From Cliona cf. orientalis (Eukaryota; Porifera; Demospongiae; Clionaida; Clionaidae): a stretch of 64,000 nt of DNA. A program made the translations under genes and the position numbers. The notes under the pieces are model-generated. The model was given only the letters and a program-made list of their open reading frames with translations. It did not search any database and had not been told where the DNA came from. Below, piece after piece: positions 10,508-22,890 of this stretch. The stretch covers positions 2,046,001 to 2,110,000 of the forward strand of contig OZ005689.1 of the NCBI GenBank assembly GCA_963930775.1, given 5' to 3'. The first letter of the stretch is position 1. Every line of letters starts with the position of its first letter.

Positions 10508-12632
10508 ATGTTTGATACTGACTGCAGCATGCTATCGATGAATATTCTATTCCTGTCTCTGCTTGCACATCATCAGAGTCATGATGTGCTTGCCCAAGAC
10601 ACTGCTAGTAGTGATGCGGAGTGTGAAAGGGGTAAGCTATAATTTTATTTATACATTGTTGTGATCAGCAACTGCATGATTATGATAATCAGGCATAATT
10701 ATTATATTAGAACTTCATACAATGTGCGGCATGACCACTTAAACCATCATAATATTAATATTATATTACAGGGGTGGAAAAAATAGGGGGGGGGGGGCAG
10801 GGGGAGCTTCAGCCCTCCCCCCCCCCCCCCCCCCCACTTTGGAAATAAGGGGGGCTGAGCCCCCCCATTTTATCATATACCCATGCTACAAAATTCCAGC
10901 AAAAGAGTGCTCGAGTAAAAAGTGCTACTAGCTAAATCAGTCCCAAAACTGCTGCCAGAATGCATCAGAAACGCTCTCAGAGAGTTGAAATTTCTAAAAT
11001 TTTCTGGAAGAGCATGCCCCAAGACCCCCCTAGGTGGCCTGTGGGCATATACCGACAGCCTAACTGTTGTCACAGTACCACAGTCAAAGTCTGAGCCCCC
11101 CCCCCCCCCCCCCCCCCCCCCCCACTTTTGCTACCTGTTCTCCGCCCTTGTATTAGTTTATACCTATATAATATTAGTTTATAATCGAACCTCTATTTTA
11201 CGAGCAATTTAACTTATAATATCCAATCGTACATCTCAAACCACATGATGCAGTTCTTACTGATGACTACCAAGCAGATGAGTGCCTAGGTCTACCTACT
11301 GATGACAAGGCACCGTCACCAGTCGTGCTAGAATCAACAATTACCAATGACAATTTCGTATGCAAAGATAGACCAACACTCTATACCTTCTCCTGCACTG
11401 TGTATGGAAGTGAGTTGATATGGCATTTCAACCGGGAGCGTATCGGTGGATTTCAAAGTTTCGATGGAATTGGTGATACATTCAGCAAGCCTTATCCATG
11501 GTCAGCCCCATGCAGTGTATAGTGTTACTGCAACGCTCACACTGGTTTCAAATCAAACTCTCAGCCGATACAATGTGCCATTTTGTGTCTCCATTTTGAC
11601 GATTCAATCATTCGATGAAAGTCAGACCGATGCACCAGTCATACCCTTTAATGTGTCCTGTCTGACCTTCTGTGAAAACGAAAATCGTACTGAAGTATGC
11701 CGAGTGAAGGGCTATCAAGTTGCAGGTACACCACATACTACGTACCTACCAATAATAGTGATAATGCATCCATGACTAGTTTATAGTGCTAAAGTGTTTG
11801 GTGCTAGCCTAGCTATTAGTATTGCTTATGATACGGTAATACTATAGCAATATTCTTATTATTGAGTGAATTCATGATCACTCCCTTAAGCTAATAATTA
11901 ATATTGTTAACAGTATCAGGTAACAGGAATTTTCATTTATTCAATATTCATGACATTAAGCTTATATAGTTACTGTATTATACAAATTAAAAGAAGCCTT
12001 TGTTGTGCTTTGATTTGTGATGAGTACGTGACTTACCTGCATATCATCATGCACATGCAGAAATGCCCAGTGTACCTGAAGACTTAATGGGGACTATATA
12101 TCCAGAACATTTCAGATGATGCCCTTACACTAACTGGTGCTAAAGCTGTCTCTTTCATTAACTGGAGCATGCCGGAAAATAATACAGATAAAACAGCCAT
12201 TGATTATTTTGAAATAACACTGATGGGAACCCATACCAACAATACCATTTCTGTGCGTATGGCTGAGTCAGATCAGTACTTGCAAACATTCTCACAAAAA
12301 TATGTGCTACCAGAAGGGAATTACACTTCAGTCAGCATTGCAGCTGTGGATCTGTGTGGTAAAAGAAGCAATCACGTACAGGTGCAGCTGATAAATACAA
12401 CCATGGTCAGTACATGTTCTCCAACTTTGGCTCCCAGCACTAGTGATACAAAACATACACAGCAGAATGAGGCAGCCATCACTGGGGGAGTTCTTGGTGT
12501 GCTACTGGTGATTTTGTGGTGATAGCAGCTCTTCTTGTTGCTGTCATCATTCTAGTATACCGTCACAGAGATAAATCGCCTAGTGTTGCGGTTAAATACA
12601 TAAATGTAAAGGATAGATCCTCAGATTTATAG
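10508..12632 (+). pseudogene. Ig/FN3 membrane protein, plus family copy B (frameshifted)
   Basis: The exons follow the family plan: signal peptide 10508-10631 (hydrophobic ILFLSLLA core, donor GTAAGC), Ig-like 11254-11725, FN3/TM 12061-12632. The Ig exon goes out of frame near 11510 (SAPC then a TAG). The FN3 exon is out of frame near 12100 and again near 12518, just before the transmembrane run. Reading across those breaks, the pieces still show the FTC/YTF...W Ig core, FINWSMPENN, DYFEITLMG, ISVRMAES and a TM followed by a ~25-residue tail with a tyrosine (KYINVKD). Its tail is longer than in copies A and E. The first intron carries a MITE at 10769-11150. Best read as a recently decayed gene; assembly indels are the alternative. 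Confidence 0.75.
10769..11150. mobile_element. MITE with poly-C tracts, 5-bp TATTA duplication
   Basis: The ends CAGGGGTGGAAAAAATAG and the inverse of CTACCTGTTCTCCGCCCTTG match as imperfect inverted repeats. TATTA flanks both sides (10764-10768 and 11151-11155). The interior has runs of more than 20 C and a 13-G run. ORFs here are low-complexity artefacts. It sits in intron 1 of copy B. Confidence 0.7.
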
Positions 12633-13239
12633 TACCATACATTGAATTGTTGTTGTTAAGTAGTCTATTATAGTAGCTAGCCATAATTATACCAACAAAA
12701 AGTATACATGTGAGTAATCGCGATATTATTCCAGAGTGAATGATCAATGCATAATAATAATAATAATATTAGTACTACTAACACAATAATAGTACAGTAA
12801 CTATAGCTTGTTGTTTATGGATACATACAGCAGGTCAAGTTATTAATTTCATTAGCCGTATTATATTATTAATTTTGCTCTCTAATCAGTACATATTTAA
12901 ACAAAATAGAAAAGGGAAAGCATGCAAACGCTGTCCAAATAAAAATTAGCTGGTCATGCCCAAATAAGGTAATATGTCACATATGCAAAGAATCACATCA
13001 GCCTTACTGGTAATTATTATTCTGTCTGATTTGGAGATTTAGCAATACCACCCCCCCCCCCCCCCCCCCCCCCCCATGGAGCCTCATGGCCCTAATATAG
13101 CTATGTATGTATGCAGAGTCAATAATTAACACCCAAAACCGGTTACATAACAAAAGATAAACTATTTATAACATGTGAATTATAGCATACAGCCTTGTAC
13201 CTATTGGTAATACACCTAAGTAACCTCACAAAATCTGAA
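12633..13239. other. Spacer, no gene
   Basis: AT-rich non-coding sequence with a poly-C tract at 13052-13075. Nothing recognisable. Confidence 0.5.
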
Positions 13240-13640
13240 TGGATATAGTGTTTCAAGTATCAATCCCACTTGCATTCGACACTCAAATGTGATTGAACTG
13301 GGGCAGCCTTCATTGATTACTATTTCTAACTCTCAGACTGTTAATGGCAGAGAAATTCTCAACTCCATGGCATGCAAGAATGGTTCAAAATGTGAACCTT
13401 GCCTCTCTCTACCAACAGCAAGTGTCACATGTACAGGGAAGACAACTGGACACAAGGCTTGCTCAGATGTGGTTGTAACATTGCTAGGAGAAGGAGTCCA
13501 ATTTGTGAAGTTTGAGCCGAACATTTCCAACGAGTAGAAGCTTGGCGTGTATTACAAAGGATATGATATTCAAGGAAGTCCCTTTACTATCAGAGCCATT
13601 GACACTGGAGTAGCTATGTAGCAAACCATCACCAATAATT
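13240..13640 (+). pseudogene. Filamin-type repeat remnant
   Basis: The plus strand reads VIELGQPSLITISNSQ, then after a stop KLGVYYKGYDIQGSPF, the hallmark end of a filamin/ABP280 Ig repeat (YxGxxIxGSPF). The open piece 13289-13537 ends at a stop inside the repeat and the remainder continues in the same reading direction with further stops. A related, longer remnant lies at 45410-46110, also ~600 bp downstream of a plus-family gene. It probably derives from a filamin/TRIM-NHL type gene; no functional product is expected. Confidence 0.6.
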
Positions 13641-14017
13641 TCAATTGGAGAACCTGTGAATCTGATCATTCCTGATTCTAGATCTAGCTAGATCTGTTTG
13701 TTTCTTGACAAAAATTACAGTCTTCCATCCTGTGGTCATGGTTTTCCACCTGCAGAGTGGTGTATATAATGTTGTGTTCTCTACGGAGCATCGCTGAAGT
13801 TTCATTCAGCACATCTTGATGATTGGCATTAGCCTCTGTGTGTAACGCTTCACCACCTTCAAGTAGCAGCATTATACAAATACGAGATACATAGAGAGAG
13901 CGATGGTAGGGAGATGCATATGACACCACACCGCAATAAGACACACCAACACAGACACTGAACTCACACTAACTGACTAATATATACACAGTTATAAATT
14001 TAACACAGATAGGAAGA
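13641..14017. other. Spacer with unassigned reverse ORF
   Basis: An 86-codon reverse ORF (13684-13944) has no domain I recognise and no clear splice partners. It ends close to the retrotransposon target site, so it may be a host exon fragment interrupted by the insertion. Confidence 0.3.
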
Positions 14018-14022
14018 CACAC

Positions 14023-14190
14023 TGTGATGTATTTGTATTTGTAATGTAATGCGTATTGAGGTATTGTTTACTTCCTGCTTTGTGTCTATATAACGTGTAT
14101 GCATGGTTGTGATAGTTAGTTCTCTCTGGAGTCAATGTGTGCATTGTAAAGCATCAGAAGTTATTCTATTGCTGGATCTAAGTCACTACA
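14023..14190 (+). repeat. 5' LTR
   Basis: It begins TGTGATGTATTTG and ends ACA; a TATATAA box at 14087-14093 is a plausible LTR promoter. It matches 18424-18591 except T versus A four bases from the end. Confidence 0.9.
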
Positions 14191-14194
14191 AAAC

Positions 14195-14212
14195 TGGCGA
14201 CGAGTTACGGGA
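14195..14212 (+). promoter_or_regulatory. Primer-binding site candidate
   Basis: TGGCGACGAGTTACGGGA starts five bases after the 5' LTR. Its TGG start fits pairing with the CCA end of a tRNA. I cannot name the tRNA with certainty. Confidence 0.6.
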
Positions 14213-14218
14213 TTCAGT

Positions 14219-14635
14219 ATGCCGTTGCGTATCAGAGAGTTTGACCCAGAGAAGGAGGATTGGCGAGATTACATTGAACAGGTGGAGCAGTACTTCGTGG
14301 CCCATGATCTGAATGGGGATGCCAAGGAACCGACCAAGCGCGCTCTTTTCCTTTCGGGAGTAGGTTCCACTACCTATGTCACCCTGAAGAGTCTGCTCGC
14401 GCCAGCTAAGCCAGCGGACAAAACGTTTGATGTGATTGTTTCCACCTTAACGAAGCACTACAGCCCGCCACCCTCGGAGGTCGTGCAGAGTTACCGCTTC
14501 TTCACGAGAGTTCGCCAATCGGGCGAGACGGTGTCTGCTTTCGTGGCAGCTCTGCGGAGACTGGCCAAGGATCGATTGCAACTTTGGCGATACTATGGAG
14601 CGTATATTGCGGGACAAAATCGTTTTCAGCATTAA
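14219..14635 (+). pseudogene. gag: Ty3/gypsy gag, N-terminal part, frameshifted
   Basis: This 138-codon ORF starts just after the primer-binding site and has the retrotransposon gag capsid style (RDYIEQVEQYF, FVAALRRLA). The homologous reading continues in another frame from about 14580 (the ORF at 14595 onwards). The break is at 14568-14577, where GATCGAT looks like a 4-nt tandem duplication. The last ~20 codons of this ORF are therefore out-of-frame readthrough. A capsid-forming structural protein in intact relatives; this copy is unlikely to make one. Confidence 0.8.
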
Positions 14636-16550
14636 CGACGAAGTTATTCAAAAGAAGCTGCTGGACGAGCCTAACCTAACCTACACACGGGCATTAGAGT
14701 TGGCTGAAAGTGCTGAAGCCGCCGCTCGAGGCCAAAAGGAGATGAGGGCTCCATTCCAACCCGCGAAAACAGAGCCAACACACAGAGTCACGTCGAAAAG
14801 CGATGCAACCGACAAGGAATCGAAGGGCATCGTTTGCCATCGTTGTGGGAAACCGGGGCACTTGGCCACAGTCTGTCGCTTCAAGGACAAGATATGCCAC
14901 AACTGTAAGAAAAGAGGCCACATCGCTAAAGCCTGCAGGAGTCGAGCCAAGCCCCAACGAGCTCCCAGGACCAAGCGCAGGAGCGTCCATCAAGTGGGAG
15001 AAGAGCCTTCTACAGACGAATCCGAGGACTCGGAGATATCCTTCGTGACTGCCAGCGTTGATTCAGTGGCAGCAGGGGAGAGAGGTGAGCGAGATGCACC
15101 TATTACTGCATGCATAATGCTTGACGGTAAACCCGTTACCATGGAGATCGATACGGGCGCTGCAAAAACAATCATGTCTGGGAAGACTTTCCACAAGTTG
15201 TGGCCAGGGAGGAGCCTTGATAGTACACCAGTTCGACTCCAATCCTATTTGGGGGAATCCATACCTGTACTGGGTAGTACCCTGGTACGCACTAGCTATG
15301 AGAGCCAAACAGCTGACTTATCACTAATTGTGGTTGAGGGAAACAAGCCTACTCTACTGGGGAGGAACTGGCTTAACAAGATTAGGCTCAACTGGGGTCA
15401 GATAAAGTATGTGTACAAGCCTCAACTGCATGAGCTACTAAACAAGTACAGTGGAGTATTTAGTGAGGAGCTAGGCACCATTAAGGGCCAAAAAGCCACG
15501 ATTGATGTTGTTCCTGGTGCGAAACCCCGCTACCACAAAGCTCGAACGATTCCCTATGCTTACCTGCAAAGTGTCGAGGAGGAACTAGATCGATTGGTCA
15601 CAGTGGGTATACTCGAGCCCATTGACAGTTCCGATTGGGCTGCACCTATAGTGCCAGTTATCAAAAGTGATAAAAAGTCCGTACGAATCTGTGGCGATTT
15701 CCGAGTCACAGTCAATCCAGTTTCCCGACTAAATCGATATCCGATTCCAAAAATCGAAGATCTATTCGCCAAAATCGCATCCGCAAATGGTAAAATCTTC
15801 TCGACCATCGACCCCAGCCGAGCGTATCTACAGCTTCCGTTAGACGAAGAATCGCAGAAACTATGTGTGATCAACACACACAAGGGGCTATATCGCTATA
15901 CGAGGCTACCATTTGGAGTAGCATCGGCCCCTGGCATATTCCAAAAGACCATGGAACGCCTACTTCACGGCATTCCTGGGGTTGTTGTTTATATCGATGA
16001 CATTCTCGTTTCGAACCCCACGAAAGACGAACATTTGAGCTCACTGGAGGAGGTACTGAAAAGATTACAGAATGCAAACCTCCGCGCCAAGAAAACGAAG
16101 TGCAAATTTCTAGCATCCTCCGTATCGTACCTGGGATACAAGATCGATGGAGAAGGGTTGCACCCTTTGCCTGAAAAGGTGAAGGCCATTCAGGACGCAC
16201 CTACCCCTAAAAATGTCACAGAGCTAAAATCCTACTTGGGGTTGCTAACTTACTATGGTAAATTCTTGCCTAATCTCTCAACTCACTTAGCCCCTCTCTA
16301 TCAACTCCTACGTCACAACACTAAGTGGAAGTGGTCAGTTGCTCAGGAAAAAGCATTTCAGAAATCCAAGGAGCTACTGGTGTCGTCAAACTTGCTCATT
16401 CATTTCAATTCAAATTTTCCCCTAGTACTTGCTTGTGATGCCTCCCAGTACGGCATTGGAGCTGTGTTGGCACACCGACTACCAGATGGCTCCGAGCGAC
16501 CCATTGGATACGTCTCTCGTACACTTAACACTGCCGAGCGAAACTATTAG
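14595..16550 (+). pseudogene. pol: Ty3/gypsy gag C-terminus/pol: zinc knuckles, protease, RT, start of RNase H
   Basis: Residues 1-50 are the end of gag capsid. Two CCHC zinc knuckles lie at 81-94 and 101-114. The aspartic protease has DTG at 186-188. Reverse transcriptase spans about 315-500, with the first catalytic Asp in FSTIDPS (406), LPFGVASAP and YIDD at 466-469. RNase H begins near 608 with CDASQYGIGAVL. The frame ends at a TAG (16548-16550) inside RNase H, and the same frame resumes directly after it. The catalytic motifs themselves look intact. The nonsense codon and the upstream gag shift suggest a copy that is dead or depends on helper copies. Confidence 0.9.
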
Positions 16551-18266
16551 CAACTCGAAAAGGAAGGACTCGCTTGCGTGTTCGGAGTCAAACGATTCTA
16601 CGCCTATCTGTTCGGACATTCATTTCAGTTGATCACCGACCACAAGCCGTTGCTAGGGCTGCTCAGTGAGTGCAAGTCGACCTCGCCTCAGGCGTCAGCT
16701 AGGGTCCGCAGATGGTCGTTGTATCTGTCGCAATTCGAATATCGCCTTACTTTCCGACGGACCACAGCCCATGCTAATGCTGATGCCCTATCGCGTTTAC
16801 CTCTGCCAATTCAGCCAGAAATCGAGCAACCGCCTCCAGAGATGGTGTTGTTGTGTCAACATCTTGACGACTCTCCCATCACAGCTAAACACATTCAAGA
16901 AAAGACCAGCAAAGATCCTCTCTTGTCTACAGTAGAACAGTATGTTCTGCAAGGTTGGCCAAATTCGATCTCAGCACAACCTGCCTTGAGGCCATTCTTC
17001 GAGCGCAAACTCGAGTTATCCGTGTACCAAGGATGCATCTTGTGGGGATCTCGTGTTATCATACCAGAGGACTATCGTGGACATGTGTTGTATCAGCTGC
17101 ATGAAGGTCACCCTGGAGTGGCTAGGATGAAGAACCTTGCCAGGATGTATGTTTGGTGGCCAGGAATTTCTACAGACATTGAATCGACCGTTCGTCAGTG
17201 TCAACAGTGTCAACTGCAACAGTCTACACCACCCGTTGCTCCGCTACAACCTTGGACATGGCCTACCAGACCTTGGGCCAGATTGCATCTTGATTATGCA
17301 GGTCCATTTGAAGGCAAAATGATTTTGGTGTTAATTGACGCTCATTCAAAGTGGATCGAAGCAGTCCACACTGCAAATGCAACATCTACTACGGTGATCG
17401 AAGAGCTTCGGGAAAAGTTTGCCCAATTTGGTATCCCTCAAACTATTGTAACAGATAATGGTACATGTTTTACAAGTGCCGATTTCGAATCTTTCTTAAG
17501 TGATAATGGTATCCATCATCTAACTACTGCACCTTACCACCCCGCATCTAATGGTCTTGCCGAACGGGCAGTCCAAATTGTTAAGAAAGGCTTGAAAAAG
17601 AACAAGAAAGGAACTTTCCATACTCGGTTGTCACGTACCTTGTTTTCCTATCGGATTACACCTCAGACTACCACATCAGTATCACCTGCTGAGTTATTGT
17701 TGAAGAGACGACCTAGATCGAAACTTGATTTGCTGCGTCCAAATCTCGCAGAAAGGGTGGAGAGGAAACAGCAGTCTCAGAAAGAGCAACATGATAGTCG
17801 TTCTAAGGAGAGAGAGTTCAGTACTGGTACGAAAGTGTGGGTACGAAATATGCAAAGAGGTGACAAGTGGTTACCTGGAACTATTTTGAGCAAAGAAGGT
17901 TCAGTAACTTACCATGTTGAGATGTCTAATGGTAGAGTTCGTAAATGTCACACTGATCAATTGAGAGTTCGCACAGTACAGCCAGAAACGACAGATTCCT
18001 TTAATCCACCCACTCTTCCGCTCACAGCTACTGCTTTGAGTCCCAATGTGCCAGATTCTTCATCAGCTGAGCCTTCGAACGGAAATGACACTACTGCCGT
18101 CGAGACTGATTCTAACCCGAGTAATCCTAATCCTGAACCGTCAGCTGAACCATCTACTGAACAATCAACTCTTGAGTCACCTGTAGTACCGTCGCTTACT
18201 GAAACTGAACATCGCCGTTCTTCTCGTACACGTCAACCTGTCGATCGATTTGAGCCCAAGTGGTAG
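16551..18266 (+). pseudogene. pol: Ty3/gypsy pol continued: RNase H end and integrase
   Basis: This continues the pol frame after the TAG; the first Met is at 16578. From that Met (562 residues), the RNase H tail includes ITDHKPL and NADALSRLP. The integrase zinc domain uses H175/H178 and C208/C211. The catalytic core has D239 (LHLDYAGPF), D293 (VTDNGTCF) and E329 (NGLAERAVQ), giving a D,D-35-E spacing. The C-terminal domain ends in RSSRTRQPVDRFEPKW, as is usual for this group. It stops 157 bp before the 3' LTR. Confidence 0.9.
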
Positions 18267-18409
18267 AGCACTAATGTTAATCTACACTGGGAACTCTGAA
18301 CTTGGACTTTGTTTACTTTTATTATTATTTTTGTTTGCATGCATTAAAATTTAATAGTTGTTCCTCGAGGTTAATGAAATGATGTATTGCTTTAATTGTC
18401 CCTTCTTTT

Positions 18410-18423
18410 AAAGGAGGAAGGAA
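18410..18423 (+). promoter_or_regulatory. Polypurine tract
   Basis: AAAGGAGGAAGGAA abuts the 3' LTR, where plus-strand DNA priming is expected in LTR elements. Confidence 0.8.
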
Positions 18424-18591
18424 TGTGATGTATTTGTATTTGTAATGTAATGCGTATTGAGGTATTGTTTACTTCCTGCTTTGTGTCTATATAACGTGTA
18501 TGCATGGTTGTGATAGTTAGTTCTCTCTGGAGTCAATGTGTGCATTGTAAAGCATCAGAAGTTATTCTATTGCTGGATCTAAGTCACAACA
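18424..18591 (+). repeat. 3' LTR
   Basis: 168 bp, identical to 14023-14190 except one base near the end. It is followed by CACAC. Confidence 0.9.
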
Positions 18592-18596
18592 CACAC

Positions 18597-19511
18597 AAAC
18601 AGGAAATTAAACAGGATGTATGACATAATGGGAAACCTTGACCTTACATGTGTGCATGAATGATTGAGGGGTGTGGACAACTTAATATCATCGTTATGCA
18701 TACATTCATTATGTACCATGCATTTAGCAGATACGTAAAAGTCTAAAGATGATTATGATATTGTATGTACCTAGGACGAGGTGTGCAGTCAGGGCTGTCT
18801 TATTGAAAGTAAGTGACCAGTGATGGTTCAGTTTATATAATAACGTTAACACTTGTTTACATAATAACACTTTTCTGCGAGTAACATTGAAAAATTGGGA
18901 GTAGCCTGCATGGGGCAAGGTAAAGCTATATTTGGGGGAGAGTGTGAGCGAGCCCCATATTTGATCGTTCGCCGGAAGTTCGTCTTTCTGTCTGTGCATC
19001 TACTCTATTAAATTGTCTGGTGTTGTAAATGTGGCTAAAATTTAACATGAAGACTAACTGAAGATGACTCGAATATAGATACCAATGTATAGTGTATGAA
19101 ATGCCTCACTGACAGATATTCTTTACCCTGGCATATTCCATTATTTACTATCATGAATGGGATTGATCGTATGCAAGGGAGGTTCCACTGCATGCACTGT
19201 CAAGTGCAGGATATATTTTTATTATGAGGTACATGTATTCACAACAAAGTAACACCAGGACTGGACTTGATAATAAATAGTTACTATTACTGAAATCACG
19301 CTTAGTCTAATAAGTCTTACAGATGTCAATTCAGGCTCTGAATCTATATCTATCTTTTAAGGTGTATGCATTAATAATATGGAACACGAGAGGAAGAAGA
19401 AATTGTAATCAATAACTGATCACCCTCAGTCCTAATATCTTGCTGTATATACTCTAAGAGTCAAAGATGTGATCAGCTAGTGCAGGAATCACTCGTATTC
19501 TGTACAGTGAC
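18597..19511. other. Intergenic, no convincing gene
   Basis: AT-rich non-coding sequence. A 91-codon reverse ORF (18724-18999) shows no domain or splice structure. The region just right of 19400 is the likely 3' UTR of the minus gene that stops at 19512. Confidence 0.4.
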
Positions 19512-22500
19512 TCATAAACATTCATTTGTGTTGGTACAAGGAATTCCCAAACCAGTTCCATCTAACTTACACTGCTTCTCGATATTATCATCAGAGTGAT
19601 CTGAATCAATTATAGTAACATTGGGAAAGGGTAGATGACCAACTTGGTATGAACTGTTTTGCTTCACTGGCACTACATTTGTCATATAATACGCCTCGTT
19701 GTTCGTTGCATTGATCCCCATAGAAGAACGAAATTGAATGTTTTCTGTGTACGCATCATTGTTTGTCATCTTAACTTGCATCCCCAAATCAGCTAAATCA
19801 TCACTTGGTGTTTTTATTGTCTCATAAATGGTATCAACGATCTCAGAATATTCACGATTGATGTCAGTCTGAGAATCTCTGCTTGTGCTGTTCATTATCT
19901 TTATCTTGCATACCACCACAAATCCTAGTATAACACACAGAATGATGGTAATAACAGAGCCCAAAACAGAGATAGGAATCAGAAATTTTGATGATGGCCG
20001 AGCTGTTCCAATATTAATGGATGTAGGCAATTCAGTTTCTAAGTTCAATGTGTTGACAGGTAATTCTTGTGTACTGCTCTGATCATCTGTACTGGTATCT
20101 ATAGATAGACAATTAATAATTATTATTGTGCATGGATAAGTCATACACAATGTCATATGCATGTCACCGTATGTATAACACAGTCTAAGAGATGTTGCAT
20201 ATTGCTCACATCTCAGAACCCTTGGGAAATTATGCAGGTACAAAAATTATGTAGTACTGAATATTATTATTATACGGTCATTATGATAATAAACATGATT
20301 CAGCTATACTGTTATATATCAGTTGAATAAAATTATTTATTCATTCCCTCTTATTTGCCAACATATTATAATATTTATAATAATAATGAATTTTTTTGTT
20401 TAGTAGCTACTTAATAACAGATAGCCTGCGTAATTATGCATGACAATTATTATTATCTAGCCGAATTATCACTCAATCAAGTGTGCCACATTGTATTTAA
20501 TTTATGCGATGTCGTAAAATTATTACTATTAATAGTGAAATTATACCTGCAGTACATAGCAAGTCATCCAGATTCGGCTCCCACTGTCCATCATCTTGAC
20601 AAATCAAAGTCACTTCCCTCTCTTTGTTGAGACTACATGAGAGGACTACCACTGTTCCAGGTGCCTGACTGAATATTGAATTCTTTTTGTCAAATAAAGT
20701 ACTGTTAATAAACTCCTTGCATCCAGCTGGAATAAAAAATTTAAATGTACATAAATTAATACTCCAAGTGAGAAATGACCCCCACAATAATTATATTAAT
20801 TTTATAATAGCTGAATGTGCATTAAGTATCTGATTCAATATGATTGGCACGTCACTGCATGGACTTATTGACCTTTCAATCTCAATATTATGGAGTGCAT
20901 AATTATTATATTATTATTATGATAGTGTTGTACACTCATTATAATAATGTATATACCCCTATGCACTGTATATATGCACAACTGCATGATCACTGCATGC
21001 ACACAAGAAAGATAGTAATAATAATATCATTATAGAGTGTTATTACTATTAATGTCATTCTCATGTACATGTACACACATGCACATGTCCATAATAAAAC
21101 ATGCATGGTGTAATATGAAAAATTAATAATCATTGATAAGCCAATTAGGAATTTAAGGAAACTACAATACGTACTATACTATAATAGTATTATCTGTATT
21201 AATAACTATAGTTTTCATGTAGTTGTACACAGCTTGTTTAACACTATTATAATAATATTATAATCTTGTAGCTGTCACGCACCTAGTCTACACGAAATTG
21301 ATACTAGCAAATTAATGTGTGAATCAATTATTATACTATAATAATAATATACCATGCATGCTTTCAATGTCAAATTTTACTCTTATGGCATATAATATGA
21401 TATTAATAATATAATAATTAGGTTTATTATGAATCACCATGACGTTGCATGTATAATAGTACCTCCAAATATGCATTAAAATTTATTTCTATAGATCTGA
21501 CCTTATGTTAGGTATAGGATTCATTAAAATTCCAGGAAGCGAATCTCTTACGTTTATACATTGGATATGATTAACTTCATACTTATTAGGAGGCTGGCTT
21601 TGATAATTATACATAATAATTATCATGAGCTATACTCAGTGGTTGTATACCCTCCATTAAGTGAAGTTGACCTACACGAATATAGATCTAATGCAGCCGC
21701 TGCCACATGCCATAAGGTTTATGCCCCATGAAGTAATAATGATTTAATAGACCTACCAATGTGTATAGTCTCAATTATTGGAGAACTGACACCCACACAA
21801 TTTAGAGAAAGTAGAAGAAATGTAACATTATTGTTGTAGGGTATCCCAGAAACGGTAGCTGTTGTGTTGCTGGTATTGTAAGCAGTGATACCGCTGGTTC
21901 CATCAATTAGCTGATATTGATAGTAGTCAACTCGTGAGCCATCATTCGGTGCATCCCAAGTAAAATATACTGTTGAAATGTGCTCATGATACTCATCCAC
22001 AACAAACTGTAGGTTGAGGGGTGATGAAGGTATACCTATAATATAAATTGAATCAGACTAGATCCTACCGACTTGCAATGACATATTATTAAATAATTAA
22101 AAAAAAATTATATTATAGTATAAGGCATGCAAATGTTCGGTTTAGATCTAGATAAACTATATATGAGTTGTACGTGCCTTTGGCTTCCATGATATGTATA
22201 CAAGCATCTACATTATAGGATCAAAGCAAGACCTACCTGCAATTTTAATTGTGATTGAATCCCGCGATGTAACACCAGTACATTCCACATCGGTATTGTG
22301 TATTGACACAGCAGCTATGACTGAAACAGTAGATTCAAAGTGATTTTGCATTGCTGATAGCAGAGTAAAGGTGTACGGATTTCTTATATCCACACTCCCT
22401 GGTTCTCTTCCCCTTATGAAGACAACCTCAGTTAGTAGTACACCATTCTGTCGGATTCGCCATCTTTGGGAAGTGCCCTGACTGACACAGGTGTAAACTA

Positions 22501-22763
22501 ATCTCTCTCCTGGGCACGCTGGGCCATCAATATTCGCTGTAATTGTTGCAGCTATAACATGTATTATAATAAAAGAAACATTTACAACAATACTTTTGTC
22601 CTCCCTGTCATCTATAGCTATATCTGATTAATATTTGCCATGATTAATTTTGTTACTAATCATAGACAGTGACGAAATTCAGTATACCTTTGGAAAAATG
22701 TAGCTTTTCAACCAAGAGTAAATGGGCCGATAGCACAACTAAACGAAAGAGTTTAGCGTCCAT
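19512..22763 (-). CDS. Ig/FN3/sushi receptor with Tyr-rich tail, minus family copy 2
   Basis: Five exons: 22688-22763 (signal peptide, MDAKLFRLVVLSAHLLL), 22237-22551 (Ig-like, LVYTC...W...VEC), 21757-22035 (FN3, VYFTWDAPND and YYQYQLIDG), 20547-20726 (sushi, CKEF...LSC...LIC..W..LLC), 19512-20098 (stalk, TM, tail). All junctions are phase 1 and the total is 1437 nt, an intact 478-aa reading frame. A type I membrane protein. The tail has EYSEIVDTIYETI, where TIYETI fits the TxYxx[VI] form of an immunoreceptor switch motif, and N-x-A-Y repeats (NNDAY, NNEAY) of the general NxxY type bound by PTB domains. Its first exon faces the plus gene at 28507 across a transposon. Ligand unknown. Confidence 0.85.
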
Positions 22764-22890
22764 ATTTTGAAACCTTTATGTGCGCTATGTTGAAAAACGC
22801 TCTTTTGATATGACAGATTTGTAGGCGGTGCCTAGGCGCGTACATGCCTACGCACGTATGTATGCGTATGTATGCGCATGCGTGCATAGA
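22764..22890. promoter_or_regulatory. Left part of the pair 2 divergent promoter, NRF1-like site
   Basis: It contains TGCGCATGCGTG at 22873-22884, one step from the NRF1 consensus, preceded by TATGCGTATGTATG. The transposon target duplication GCATAGA (22884-22890) overlaps the last base of this site. The other part of the spacer is 28316-28506. Confidence 0.5.

Larger units (their letters stand above)
14018..18596 (+). mobile_element. Ty3/gypsy LTR retrotransposon (Mag-like) with CACAC duplication
   Basis: A complete element 14023-18591: two 168-bp LTRs, a primer-binding site, gag-pol on the plus strand, a polypurine tract and a 5-bp flanking repeat CACAC (14018-14022, 18592-18596), which lies in a CA-rich context and so is only moderately diagnostic. 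The LTRs differ at one position that I can see, so the insertion is young. Yet gag has a frameshift and pol an in-frame stop. Domain order (zinc knuckles, protease, RT, RNase H, integrase) and protein style point to the Mag/SURL side of Ty3/gypsy (inference). Confidence 0.92.

Noticed and set aside
10873..11212. ORFs within the poly-C element
   Set aside because: Low-complexity translation (proline runs) inside a MITE.
18724..18999. Reverse 91-codon ORF
   Set aside because: No homology or architecture that I recognise; AT-rich tail; likely chance.
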